A stretch of 64,000 nt of DNA, from positions 1,420,501-1,484,500 of the forward strand of contig NZ_CP021112.1 of assembly GCF_002119765.1 (NCBI RefSeq), written 5' to 3'. The notes under the pieces are model-generated. The model did not search any database. It was not told where the DNA came from and saw only the letters and a list, made by a program, of their open reading frames with translations. Position numbers and translations under genes: made by a program. This stretch comes from Pseudorhodoplanes sinuspersici (lineage in GTDB: Bacteria; Pseudomonadota; Alphaproteobacteria; Rhizobiales; Xanthobacteraceae). Within the stretch, counting starts at the first letter, position 1, and the number at the start of each line of letters is the position of its first letter. Of the stretch, positions 25,655 to 33,892 are shown piece by piece.

Positions 25655-26488
25655 ATGCGTAAGCCGTTTCAGGCCGCTGCGATGCTTCTTATTGCTATCG
25701 GCATGTCCCAGCCGACTTTCGCAGCCCCACAAGCCAAACAATCCGGATGTCAGAACCAGGCGCTGGGCAATCTCGAACGTCTGTCGCCGGAGGGTTACGC
25801 GATCTACAAGGCGATGAGCGACAAGAAACAGTTTCTCGTGTGGCTCACCTGCGACGACATTCAGCTTGGCCTGGCAACCAGCGTACACGAATCCGTCCAC
25901 GTCCTGACGCAAGAGCAGGACAGCTTCCCGCTGATCAACGGCGAGAAAATCCGCCGGCCGCATCAAGTCTCGAAGTTCTTTGCGCCGAAGCAGGTGGCGA
26001 AGAATTTTGGCGCGCGCGATTCATACGTGCAGACTTATCTGCGGCCGGGCAGCGCAACGTCGGCAGAGGACTTCCTCTATATGCTTGATGAGCTGAATGC
26101 CTACAGCCACGACCTGAACTCGGCGGCGAAGCTTGTCTCACTGCAGCGGCGCGACCGCCAGATCGATCATCGCGATGGGCTGACAGCGATCATGGCCTTT
26201 GTCGTGAGCTACACCGACACCGCAAAGAAAAGTCAGCCGGCCACGTGGCAGGGCTTGCAGGCGGCCGAGCCGAAGCAGGTGATCCAGACATTGTGGGCCC
26301 AGGCGGAAACGGCTCTCAATTCGTCCTGCGATATTCCGGCATTCGGTCGGAAGGACAAGGATTACATCGCCTTCATCAGCAATTCGAAAAACAACACGGC
26401 GATTTCGGAGCTGATCGGCCGTTCGCCGAAGATATCGGACGAATGCCTGTCGCCGAGCGTGACATCATCGACGAAAAAGTCGTCCTGA
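25655..26488 (+). CDS. secreted protein with HExxH motif, possible zinc metallopeptidase
   Basis: A 277-residue exported protein. The signal peptide ends near PTFAAP (residue 24). HESVH at residues 78-82 is a zincin motif, and a later acidic helix DELNAYSHDL (Glu146, His152) could supply a third ligand. Four cysteines (32, 66 and two near the C terminus) may form disulfides. The C-terminal half is helical and Lys/Ser-rich. No named peptidase family matches well from memory. ATG 25655 sits behind AAGG; the earlier ATG at 25613 lacks one. A strong terminator follows. Peptidase activity is inferred from the motif only. Confidence 0.7.
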   Translation: MRKPFQAAAMLLIAIGMSQPTFAAPQAKQSGCQNQALGNLERLSPEGYAIYKAMSDKKQFLVWLTCDDIQLGLATSVHESVHVLTQEQDSFPLINGEKIRRPHQVSKFFAPKQVAKNFGARDSYVQTYLRPGSATSAEDFLYMLDELNAYSHDLNSAAKLVSLQRRDRQIDHRDGLTAIMAFVVSYTDTAKKSQPATWQGLQAAEPKQVIQTLWAQAETALNSSCDIPAFGRKDKDYIAFISNSKNNTAISELIGRSPKISDECLSPSVTSSTKKSS

Positions 26489-26495
26489 CAAACGC

Positions 26496-26522
26496 GAAGC
26501 CGGCGGTTAACCCGCCGGCTTC
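26496..26522 (+). terminator. terminator hairpin after the HExxH gene
   Basis: GAAGCCGGCGG-TTAAC-CCGCCGGCTTC, an 11-bp perfect stem eight bases after the stop codon. Confidence 0.75.
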
Positions 26523-26607
26523 CTGGATCACGGTGTGATCGATTCTAATAGTTGAGCATGATGTCGACCGAAACCCGCTTCGCACTTTTCGGCATCATGC
26601 TTTTGCG

Positions 26608-27954
26608 TTAGCGGGCCTGAACAAACCAGCCGAACGGAAAGAAGAATTGCGGTGCCTGCGGCACCTGCGCTTGACGGACGACCCTTTGGCGAACCCTGCG
26701 GCCGGCATCAGCCATGTAAGGCTGCCGCTTTCTCGTAACCGTGGCAGCTCGGGTAGTGGTACGCCTGACATTGGTCGTACGCCGTGGCGCTACAGCCGGC
26801 TTCGCCTCTGTCTCTTCCGAAAGACGGAATGTCCGAAGCGACTGGCGCCTCTGTGATGAACGCACGGATCTGGATGATGGCGATGCGTACTGGGGGGCAA
26901 CGGGTTGTGCCGGCATCGTTGATGTTTGGGTCTCGACAAGCTTTGACGGCGCAACGTCGGGGGGCGGCGCCGGCGTAGCATTCGGGACCTGCTCAGACTC
27001 CATATCCTCATCAACATCCGCGTCGCGCGCGGCAACACCATCCGTCGCGTTGACCTTTGGTGCGGCGCGAACGATAGCGGTCGTACTGCCGATGGGGCCG
27101 CTCGTTTCGGGAGCCGGGGGCCGGGGTGTGGATCCGATCATGCGCGGACCAATTTTGTTCTCGGCCCTCGCCTCGCTCCTGGCCTCGTCTTTCACGAGGC
27201 AGCGCTGGTCGATATAGGGCCATGTGCCCTCACTGCATGACATCTTCTTGTCCCACGACGGATCGACGATCCGGACGCCGGCAAGCGCATCGCTCTCTTC
27301 CGCTATGCCGGCCGGCGCGCCTTGCGCTGGCGGAACGGCGGGAGCTGCAGCAAGCGTTGCAGGCTTCTCTGCCTTCTGCGCCGTTGCGTCTGATTCTGGC
27401 GCATCTGCAAGGATGACGATGGTGGTCAGGGATATGCCGAGCAAAATGGCCGTCATGACCAATCCTGCGGACTGCCGATGACGGCGAAGCACACCCGCAG
27501 TCCGCGATGCCGCTCGCCCAACGCTTGAAAGGGAAACCCGCCAACGCCTCCGCGCAGCCGGGATTCTGCGATTGTATTCCACCGGGACCGGCAGCGAGGC
27601 GCGAAGCGCCACGATCTGCGGCGTGAGAGCTGCAGGCCTGACGGGCTTTGGCGGCGTGGCTGGGAAAGGCGAACCAACGGGAACAGCAAGCTTGATCGGC
27701 GTGGTCTGACCGGAGACGATCGGATCGGTGGGGACGATCATGTTGGCAGAAGCCTCAACTTTCGTTTTTCGCTTTCGCGGCCGTCTTGATCTTTTTTTGT
27801 TTTCGAATGGGAGGGCGAGCTGATCCGTCCAGTCGTCGCCACTCGTTTGCGCAAGGATTGAAGGAGCGGAAGGACCATCTGTTGCCGGACAGTCTTTCCG
27901 GGATTTGCGAACACGCCTTTTCTTCGGCGGCACAGGCGGTGGGGAATCATTCAT
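26608..27954 (-). CDS. hypothetical single-pass membrane protein, Arg-rich, with WPYxDQRC motif
   Basis: A 448-residue protein. The N-terminal ~160 residues are basic, Pro/Arg/Lys-rich and likely cytoplasmic, including KKRRVRKSRK and RRPRKRK. One membrane helix follows (SAGLVMTAILLGISLTTIVIL). After an Ala/Pro-rich linker comes a short Cys motif (KKMSCSEGTWPYIDQRCL), then a long disordered tail rich in Pro, Arg and Thr ending QFFFPFGWFVQAR. CSEGTWPYIDQRC-like boxes occur in several rhizobial exported proteins of unknown role. No other domain is recognised. The gene lies next to a DUF937 gene 60 bases upstream on the same strand. Confidence 0.7.
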   Translation of the reverse strand: MNDSPPPVPPKKRRVRKSRKDCPATDGPSAPSILAQTSGDDWTDQLALPFENKKRSRRPRKRKTKVEASANMIVPTDPIVSGQTTPIKLAVPVGSPFPATPPKPVRPAALTPQIVALRASLPVPVEYNRRIPAARRRWRVSLSSVGRAASRTAGVLRRHRQSAGLVMTAILLGISLTTIVILADAPESDATAQKAEKPATLAAAPAVPPAQGAPAGIAEESDALAGVRIVDPSWDKKMSCSEGTWPYIDQRCLVKDEARSEARAENKIGPRMIGSTPRPPAPETSGPIGSTTAIVRAAPKVNATDGVAARDADVDEDMESEQVPNATPAPPPDVAPSKLVETQTSTMPAQPVAPQYASPSSRSVRSSQRRQSLRTFRLSEETEAKPAVAPRRTTNVRRTTTRAATVTRKRQPYMADAGRRVRQRVVRQAQVPQAPQFFFPFGWFVQAR

Positions 27955-28014
27955 GGTTCGCTCATTGCGCAGGAGCTATTCAGGTACGGCGCTATTGAAG
28001 CGACACGGCAGCCT

Positions 28015-29148
28015 TTATGATTTTGCCAGCGTGTCGAGTTTGGCTCGCAAGGCATCGATCGTCGGCTTCGTCAATTCGGCGGTCTGCGGTGAAGCCAGCA
28101 CGCGATCGAACAACTGATTGAGCATCGGCATCGAACGCGTCACCACCGACGCCACACCCCTGCGGGCATTCGGCGGCAGCGACGAAATCGCATTGCTGAT
28201 GTTGTCGAATTGCGTCGAGACCTGCTGGAGCTTCGGCAGCGCCGCCCGCGCCGAGAGCGGATCGGATATTCCCTGCAGGGCGGATCTGGTGGCGCTGACC
28301 GACGATGTCAGCTCCGCCGCAAGATCGGTCAGTTTCTGGTCGGAAACACCGACACCTGTCGTTTCGCTTAAGCGCGACGTCGGTGACAATGGCCGTTCGG
28401 CAACGCTGAAGCTCTCATCGTGGTTGAAAAGATACCAGCCGAGACCCGCCAGCACCGCCAGCGCCGCAATGACCCAGGGCCAATGGCTCGCCGATACGCT
28501 TTTCGCGCTGGCCTGCGCCAGTTGACCCGCACTCGCGGCGGCTTGTCCCGGCATGTCGGATATCCGATTGGCCGCGGCAGCGCTGCTGCGCCAGCTATCG
28601 CCCAAACCATTGAGCAGGCCGGTGCTGCCAAGCAGACTGGCAAAGCCCGCCGGCATCGCCGACATGATCTGGCTCGAATGCGAGGTCAGAAGATTGGCGA
28701 GACCGCTGGCGTTGAGGCCCTGACTGCGCTGCTGCTGCCCGACGACACCAGCCGTCAGCGGCGCCAGCATGCCGAGCAGCGACTTGGTCGTGCTGGGATC
28801 GATCCCGGCAAAACGACCGACAGCGCCGGCCAGCATGTTCACCGTTTCGCCGCCGAGCAGAGACGACAACAGGTTGTTGCCGGTCTCAGCGACAGCGCCC
28901 GGACGGCCTTCGTTGATGGCGCTTTTGGCCTGATCGAGCGTCGTCGATTGCTGTACCATCATGTCCGACAATTTCTGCTGGTTCTGCGGCTTCGCTGCAG
29001 CGCTTGCAAGTCCCGCAAGAATGGCAGGAACACCCACTCCAACGGCTTTCTGGGTTTGGTCGCGATCAAGACCGAGCGCGCCGCCCATCTTCGATACCAA
29101 GCTTGGAGTGATGAACTGCATGATGAGCGAAACGAGATTCACAGCCAT
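28015..29148 (-). CDS. DUF937-family membrane-anchored protein
   Basis: A 377-residue protein beginning MAVNLVSLIMQFITPSLV. The first ~220 residues are the helical DUF937 domain (MGGALGLDRDQTQKAVGVG, VPAILAGLASAA, ending ...MLAPLTAGVVGQQQ). A membrane helix (WPWVIAALAVLAGLGWYLF) is then followed by a helical, Ser/Ala-rich C-terminal region of ~110 residues, predicted periplasmic. AGGAAG lies four bases before ATG 29148. It is related to the YidB protein at 23184. The gene is 60 bases upstream of the 26608 gene on the same strand and could be co-transcribed. Function unknown. Confidence 0.85.
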   Translation of the reverse strand: MAVNLVSLIMQFITPSLVSKMGGALGLDRDQTQKAVGVGVPAILAGLASAAAKPQNQQKLSDMMVQQSTTLDQAKSAINEGRPGAVAETGNNLLSSLLGGETVNMLAGAVGRFAGIDPSTTKSLLGMLAPLTAGVVGQQQRSQGLNASGLANLLTSHSSQIMSAMPAGFASLLGSTGLLNGLGDSWRSSAAAANRISDMPGQAAASAGQLAQASAKSVSASHWPWVIAALAVLAGLGWYLFNHDESFSVAERPLSPTSRLSETTGVGVSDQKLTDLAAELTSSVSATRSALQGISDPLSARAALPKLQQVSTQFDNISNAISSLPPNARRGVASVVTRSMPMLNQLFDRVLASPQTAELTKPTIDALRAKLDTLAKS

Positions 29149-29724
29149 GGTCTTCCTGATCTCCCTTGGCGCATCGCGAATGAGACGCTTTGAGGCATCA
29201 CAGTATTCCGACGCCGCGCGGAGCGGATATGACCAATCCCGTCTTTCGACCACGTGAATCGAATTGAGCAGCTAAGTCAGAGATTTGAATCAGATAAAAA
29301 TCAACGATAGCGATTAAACGCGCGAGATATCATGACAACACGAGCTATCGCTCGAGGCTCACCGCCGCCTGCCCGGCGCGAGGGCCGCCATCACGACAAT
29401 GAGCAGATCCTCGAAAAACCAGGAATGATGGGCTTGGATCGCGCTGGACCCTTTATCCACTCTTCGGCGGCTCTGGCGTTTGCGCGACCGCGGCCTCCGC
29501 TGCGTTATCCAATGTGCGTCGCTGCAGCAGCACGTGCGACGGACGCCGGTTCCCGCTGCCAGCAGCTGCACCGGTCACGGTCATTTGTAGAATTTTGTAA
29601 ATGCCGCTCTCCGATATCCTATATCGGAGCGATGACGAGATCGTCGGCCGCTGCGATCACAACAGGCCAAAGACATTCGTTCCATGGGCGAGGATCGGAG
29701 CACAAACCGACAAGACAAACTCGC
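29149..29724. other. intergenic region; one palindrome
   Basis: No open frame here has a domain or convincing ribosome-binding site. The only clear element is a perfect 9-bp inverted repeat CTCCGATAT-CCT-ATATCGGAG at 29609-29629, possibly an operator or a terminator for the operon ending at 29725. Confidence 0.5.
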
Positions 29725-30870
29725 TCAGGCACGCATCGCTTCGAAGGCGGTGAAATCCGGATCCTCGTTGTGCTCGCCGAGCGTCGGTGGCGGTCGCATG
29801 TCCACACACCGGGAACCGTCGAAGTAAAGCGGGCTGTTGATTCCGTTGACAGCCCCTTCGACCGGATGAGACAATTCGTAGAATGTCTGAAGGTGCTTCA
29901 CCTGTGAGTCCTGCATCACCTCCGATATTGTTTGAACCGGTGCGAATGGCACATCCGCGCGCTGCAGCCTCTCCTCCCAGCATACGCGATCTTTGCGGAC
30001 AAAAGCGGCCGCAAGCTCGTGCTGCAGATCCAGATAGTTTCGAACACGTGCGTCGCGCTTGCTGAACCGTTCGTCCTCGGCAAGCTCCGGCCGCTCGATC
30101 ACCTCCGTCAGTTTTTTCCAGAACTTGTCGGGCGACGACAGATGAATGGCCAGCAAGGCGCCATCCTTGCAACGAAAGGCATAGGACTGCGAGCTGGCAA
30201 CACGCGTCAGCGGCCCGCTTTCGATACCGAGACGGGTAAAATTGCTGAAGGTGTCCGGTATGAAGGATATCGCCGCCTCCAGCATATTGACTTCAACGCG
30301 ACGGCCTTTGCCGGTCCGCTCACGTTCGTAGAGCGCGCCGAGAATGCCGTAGGCTGCATACATTCCGGTCACGTTATCCGATATCGTCGGCCCGCTCGCC
30401 TGTGGCGCTCCGGGATCGACCATGATGCTGGCGAGACCCGATAAGGCACCGGCGACGGCATCGTAAGCGGGCCGGTCGGCGTAGGGTCCGTCCGCGCCAA
30501 AGCCTGTGATCGAGCACCAGACCAGCCTTGGAAAACTTCGCCGCATCTCGGCGGCATCGAAACCGAGCCGGTCCATGACGCCTTGCCGAAAGTTTTCAAG
30601 CAGCACATCGGCGCCGGACAAAAGCCGGCGCAACGTGGCCTTGCCGTCATCTGTCCGAAGGTCGAGCGTGATACTGCGCTTGTTGCGATTGAACGCGACG
30701 AAGTGCGGACTGTAGAGCCCGCCCCGGAAACTGCGAAACGGGTCGCCGCCATCAGGACGCTCGACCTTGACGACGTCAGCGCCGAGATCGGCGAGCATCA
30801 TGCCGGCGAGCGGCGCAGTGATCATCGTGCCAAGCTCGATGACACGAATGCCTTGCAATATCTTGGTCAC
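29725..30870 (-). CDS. CoA-transferase family III (CaiB/BaiF)
   Basis: A 381-residue family III CoA-transferase, moving CoA between carboxylic acids. LQGIRVIELGTMITAPLAGMMLADLGADVVKVERPDGGD is the typical start (shown here only as IELGTMITAPLAG and LGADVVKVE). The catalytic Asp is expected in the segment NVTGMYAAYGILGALYER, with the preceding SISDNV-type loop. The C-terminal hinge PFAPVQTISEVMQDSQV is also typical. It is the last gene of the operon that starts with the HCHL-like gene at 34711, following the TctC receptor by 15 bases. In this setting it could activate the imported acid to its CoA ester without ATP. Confidence 0.9.
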   Translation of the reverse strand: MTKILQGIRVIELGTMITAPLAGMMLADLGADVVKVERPDGGDPFRSFRGGLYSPHFVAFNRNKRSITLDLRTDDGKATLRRLLSGADVLLENFRQGVMDRLGFDAAEMRRSFPRLVWCSITGFGADGPYADRPAYDAVAGALSGLASIMVDPGAPQASGPTISDNVTGMYAAYGILGALYERERTGKGRRVEVNMLEAAISFIPDTFSNFTRLGIESGPLTRVASSQSYAFRCKDGALLAIHLSSPDKFWKKLTEVIERPELAEDERFSKRDARVRNYLDLQHELAAAFVRKDRVCWEERLQRADVPFAPVQTISEVMQDSQVKHLQTFYELSHPVEGAVNGINSPLYFDGSRCVDMRPPPTLGEHNEDPDFTAFEAMRA

Positions 30871-30885
30871 AGCGCCCTCCGGGAC

Positions 30886-31854
30886 TTATTTGGCGGATCC
30901 GTTCGTCAGCGAAACGATCTTTCTGAACTTCGAAAGATTGTTCTCGAGGAAATCGGCGAATTGCTTTTGTGTGCCCCCGGTGATCTCTGCGCCTGTCGGA
31001 TCGATCTTGGACCGCACGTCCGGTAATTGCAGCGCCTTGTTGACCTCCTGGTTCAGTTTCGAAACGATGGCCGGCGGCGTGCCCTTGGGAGCCGCAAGAC
31101 CATAGAACGTTGTGAAATCGTATTCCGGATAGCCCTGCTCGGCTATGGTCGGAATATCAGGCGCGCTTTTCAAGCGTGTCGTTGACGTGACGGCGATCGC
31201 GCGAAGCTTGCCGGACTTTATGAATTCGTCGGCAACGGCAACGCCAAGGAACATGCCCTTGATCTGCCCTGCGATGACATCCTGCAACGCTGGATTCACA
31301 CCGCGATAGGGCACGACCAGCGCATCCATTTTGCTGATCGCCTTGAGCCACAGAAACCCGATCTCATGAGGACTGCCCGGTCCAAGCGAGCCGAACGTGA
31401 ACCAGCCCGGATGCGCTTTGGCATAGGCGACGAGCTCCGGCAGTGTTTTCATCGGCACCTGCTCGGCATTGACGATCAGAACAAGCGGGACATTGGCCAG
31501 ATGAATGACCGGCACCAGATCCGTCTCCGCCTTGTAGGGCAGCGCCATACCGGACGCGGCGTTGATCGCGAGCGAGTCGAACACCATGCCGACGGTGTAT
31601 CCGTCAGGCTGCGCCTGTGCCAGCGCCGCCGTTCCCGTCACCGTCGATGCGCCGGGCTTGTTTTCCACCACGATCGGCTGACCGAGCGACTTCTCGAGAT
31701 AAACCCCGAGCGTTCGCGCCATCAGGTCTGTTCCGCCGCCCGCCGGATAAGGCACGATCCAGCGAATGGGTTGTGATGGCCATGACTGTGCGACCGCCAG
31801 CGCGGTTGAACTGAGCACAAGCAAAATGGCTAAAGCCGCCGAACGTATTCGCAT
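30886..31854 (-). CDS. tripartite tricarboxylate transporter receptor (TctC/Bug family)
   Basis: A 322-residue periplasmic solute-binding protein. The signal peptide ends near ALAVAQSWP; family blocks are SWPSQPIRWIVPYPAGGG, NKPGASTVTG, AQPDGYTVG and PDIPTIAEQGYPE. It lies between the CoA-transferase and the citrate-synthase-fold gene on the same strand, within the regulated operon, so the ligand is likely the pathway's substrate acid. As with the two other TctC-type receptors here, no TctA/TctB partner is visible. The interval to the gene upstream contains a perfect 22-bp tandem duplication (31878-31921). Confidence 0.9.
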   Translation of the reverse strand: MRIRSAALAILLVLSSTALAVAQSWPSQPIRWIVPYPAGGGTDLMARTLGVYLEKSLGQPIVVENKPGASTVTGTAALAQAQPDGYTVGMVFDSLAINAASGMALPYKAETDLVPVIHLANVPLVLIVNAEQVPMKTLPELVAYAKAHPGWFTFGSLGPGSPHEIGFLWLKAISKMDALVVPYRGVNPALQDVIAGQIKGMFLGVAVADEFIKSGKLRAIAVTSTTRLKSAPDIPTIAEQGYPEYDFTTFYGLAAPKGTPPAIVSKLNQEVNKALQLPDVRSKIDPTGAEITGGTQKQFADFLENNLSKFRKIVSLTNGSAK

Positions 31855-31877
31855 GACTTCCTCCCGATGTTATCTTT

Positions 31878-31921
31878 TCTCTCCGCCTCATTGCGGGCGT
31901 CTCTCCGCCTCATTGCGGGCG
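31878..31921. repeat. perfect 22-bp tandem duplication
   Basis: Two back-to-back copies of a 22-base unit (TCTCTCCGCCTCATTGCGGG plus CG). The second copy contains the stop codon and last residues of the citrate-synthase-fold gene; the first is the extra copy downstream. It looks like a recent slip-strand event. Confidence 0.85.
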
Positions 31922-32686
31922 GTTATCGAAAACTTCTTTCTCCGCGCGTTCCCAGATTTCCCGCGCCAGCGGATTGCGCATTTCCTCGGCAAGGTGGCCG
32001 ACCAGTCCGACCGCGCGGGAAATGACGGCGATGCCGCGACAGATGCGCCACGGAAATCCCAGTTCGCACAGGATGGCGCCGATGGCTCCTGTCGCATTGA
32101 TGGGGAGCGGGCGGTTGAGTCGCGTTTCCGCTTCCGCGCAGATCGCTTCAAGGAGCGCGATGTAGCGGCCGCGGAAGCCGTTCTGCTCGGCGATGGAAAA
32201 CAGCACTGGCGTGCGCGGATCGATCGGTTTGTGAAGCGGGTGGCCGATGCCTGGAATCGGTTGCTTGCGTCCGACATGCTCGTCGACGATACGCCGTGCG
32301 ATGGCCGGAAGATCCGCGTCCGGCGCCGCATCGCGCAGCCCATCCTGCAGCACCTTGGCGATCTGCTCCGAGCCGCCGGCAAACACACTTCCGACGCCAC
32401 ACAATCCGGCGGCGACGGCCGCCTGCAACGCTTCGGGCGACGCGAGGTAAACCAGCCGCGAGGTCATCGCCTGCGGCGTCATGCCGTGTTCGACCAGTGT
32501 GACCAGCAGCGCGTTGAACACACGCGCCTCCTTGTCCGACGGCATGCGCCCCTGGATCTCCAGAAAGGCCATCGCGCCGAGATCGATCTTACCGAGAAGA
32601 TCGTTGGTGAAATCGCGCTCCTGCACTGTGATGGTGTCGGCGGTGCTCCATCCCATGCGCGATTGCAGCGCTTTGCCTTTCTTCAC
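31910..32686 (-). CDS. citrate-synthase-fold protein (citryl-CoA lyase-like), catalytic residues replaced
   Basis: A 258-residue, short member of the citrate synthase superfamily, annotated in many genomes as citryl-CoA lyase. GIGHPLHKPIDPRTP keeps the His of E. coli GltA His305 (here His149), and ISRAVGLVGHLAEE is conserved. By ungapped hand alignment, however, the GltA His264 position (LHGG) reads Ala103 in FAGGSE, and the catalytic Asp362 (NVDFYSG) reads Thr199 in INATGAIG. It probably catalyses something else or binds a CoA ester. GTG start 32686 overlaps the acyl-CoA dehydrogenase stop, so translation is coupled. It sits inside the CoA-ester operon. Confidence 0.8.
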   Translation of the reverse strand: MKKGKALQSRMGWSTADTITVQERDFTNDLLGKIDLGAMAFLEIQGRMPSDKEARVFNALLVTLVEHGMTPQAMTSRLVYLASPEALQAAVAAGLCGVGSVFAGGSEQIAKVLQDGLRDAAPDADLPAIARRIVDEHVGRKQPIPGIGHPLHKPIDPRTPVLFSIAEQNGFRGRYIALLEAICAEAETRLNRPLPINATGAIGAILCELGFPWRICRGIAVISRAVGLVGHLAEEMRNPLAREIWERAEKEVFDNRPQ

Positions 32687-33855
32687 GATGCCATTCCTCT
32701 CAGCAAGAGTTTTGCGAGCGCCGTTCGGAGGACTTCCGTCGGCCCCTCCGTGATCATGAAGCTGCGCTGATCGCGCCAGAATTTTTCGATCGGTAATTCC
32801 GTGGTCAGGCCGATGCCGCCGTGCAGTTGCAGACAGCGATCGGCGACGCGAAACCCCATCTCGTCTCCGTAGGTCTTGACCATGAAGGTCTCAGCGCGCG
32901 CATCCAGGCCGGCATCGAGCTTCTCGGCCGCATCCCGGACCATCAGTTTCGTGGCATGCAACTCCGTGAAACAGTCGGCCAGAATCCACTGAACGCCCTG
33001 GCGCTCGGCGAGCGGTTCGCCAAACGTACGGCGCTGCTTGGCATAGTCGATGGTCAATTCAAGACAGCGCTCGGCGACACCGCAGGCGCGCGCGCCATGG
33101 CGGATACGGCCTTCGTTGAGCCATTTCTGCGCGAAGGCGAAGCCCTCACCTTCGGCGCCGACCCGGTTCTCTTCCGCAACCTCCACCTCTTCGAAGGAAA
33201 TCTCGCAGGGACGATCGCCCATCATCGTCTGGTGCTGCGCCGATATCTTCAGCCCCGGAGTCTCCATGTCGACGAGGAAACAGGAGATACCGCTCCTTGC
33301 ACCCTTGCCGGGATCGGTGACCGCAAGCACCTGCGCAAAATCCGCCTTCTCCGCATGGGTGATGAAGCGCTTGACGCCATTGAGCACATAATGCGCGCCT
33401 TTGCGCACGGCGCGCGTCCGCATCGATGCAGGATCGGAACCCGCATCCGGTTCGGTCTGCGCGAAGCAGGCGATTTTTTCGCCGGCCAGCACCGGGTCGA
33501 GATAGCGTCGCCTCTGCTCGCCCTGCAGCGACAACAGGATCGGACCAACGAACGGACCGAACAGCGAGTGATCGCGTGCGGGCACAGCAATCGTGCGCGA
33601 TATCTCGTGCCAGAACACGACCATGCCGGACAACCGCAAGCCCTGGCCGCCGAATTCCTCCGGCACATCGAGAAGCCAGAAGCCGGCATCTTGCGCCTTC
33701 TTCTGGATCGCGCGGCGATCCGCCTCCTCCATCGTTTTTCGTTCGAATGGAAGCAGCTCCCGTTCGACGAAACGGCGCAGGTTGCGCCGAAACTCGTCGA
33801 GTTCGGATTGTGATGGAACGGCAACGCTCTCAGCGTTCAATGCAGACGTCAGCAA
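32683..33855 (-). CDS. acyl-CoA dehydrogenase
   Basis: A 390-residue FAD flavoenzyme that desaturates the alpha-beta bond of an acyl-CoA, passing electrons to ETF. The N-terminal helical domain leads to the mid-domain block CFAQTEPDAGSDPASM and the FITHAEKAD strand. The C-terminal QRRTFGEPLAERQ and QLHGGIGLTTELPIEKFWRD are family hallmarks. I take TTG 33855 as the start, since GGGGGAGG is six bases upstream; an ATG at 33912 would overlap the preceding gene. It is the second gene of the operon, between the HCHL-like gene and the citrate-synthase-fold gene. The substrate is probably a branched or aryl acyl-CoA, but that is inference. Confidence 0.92.
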   Translation of the reverse strand: MLTSALNAESVAVPSQSELDEFRRNLRRFVERELLPFERKTMEEADRRAIQKKAQDAGFWLLDVPEEFGGQGLRLSGMVVFWHEISRTIAVPARDHSLFGPFVGPILLSLQGEQRRRYLDPVLAGEKIACFAQTEPDAGSDPASMRTRAVRKGAHYVLNGVKRFITHAEKADFAQVLAVTDPGKGARSGISCFLVDMETPGLKISAQHQTMMGDRPCEISFEEVEVAEENRVGAEGEGFAFAQKWLNEGRIRHGARACGVAERCLELTIDYAKQRRTFGEPLAERQGVQWILADCFTELHATKLMVRDAAEKLDAGLDARAETFMVKTYGDEMGFRVADRCLQLHGGIGLTTELPIEKFWRDQRSFMITEGPTEVLRTALAKLLLRGMAS

Positions 33856-33892
33856 GCCAAACCTCCCCCAGCGGGAACGTTGCGAAGCGGCG

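Noticed and set aside
29254-29724. Small gene in the gap before the CoA-transferase operon end
   Set aside because: Frames lack ribosome-binding sites and recognisable features; only a palindrome is supportable.
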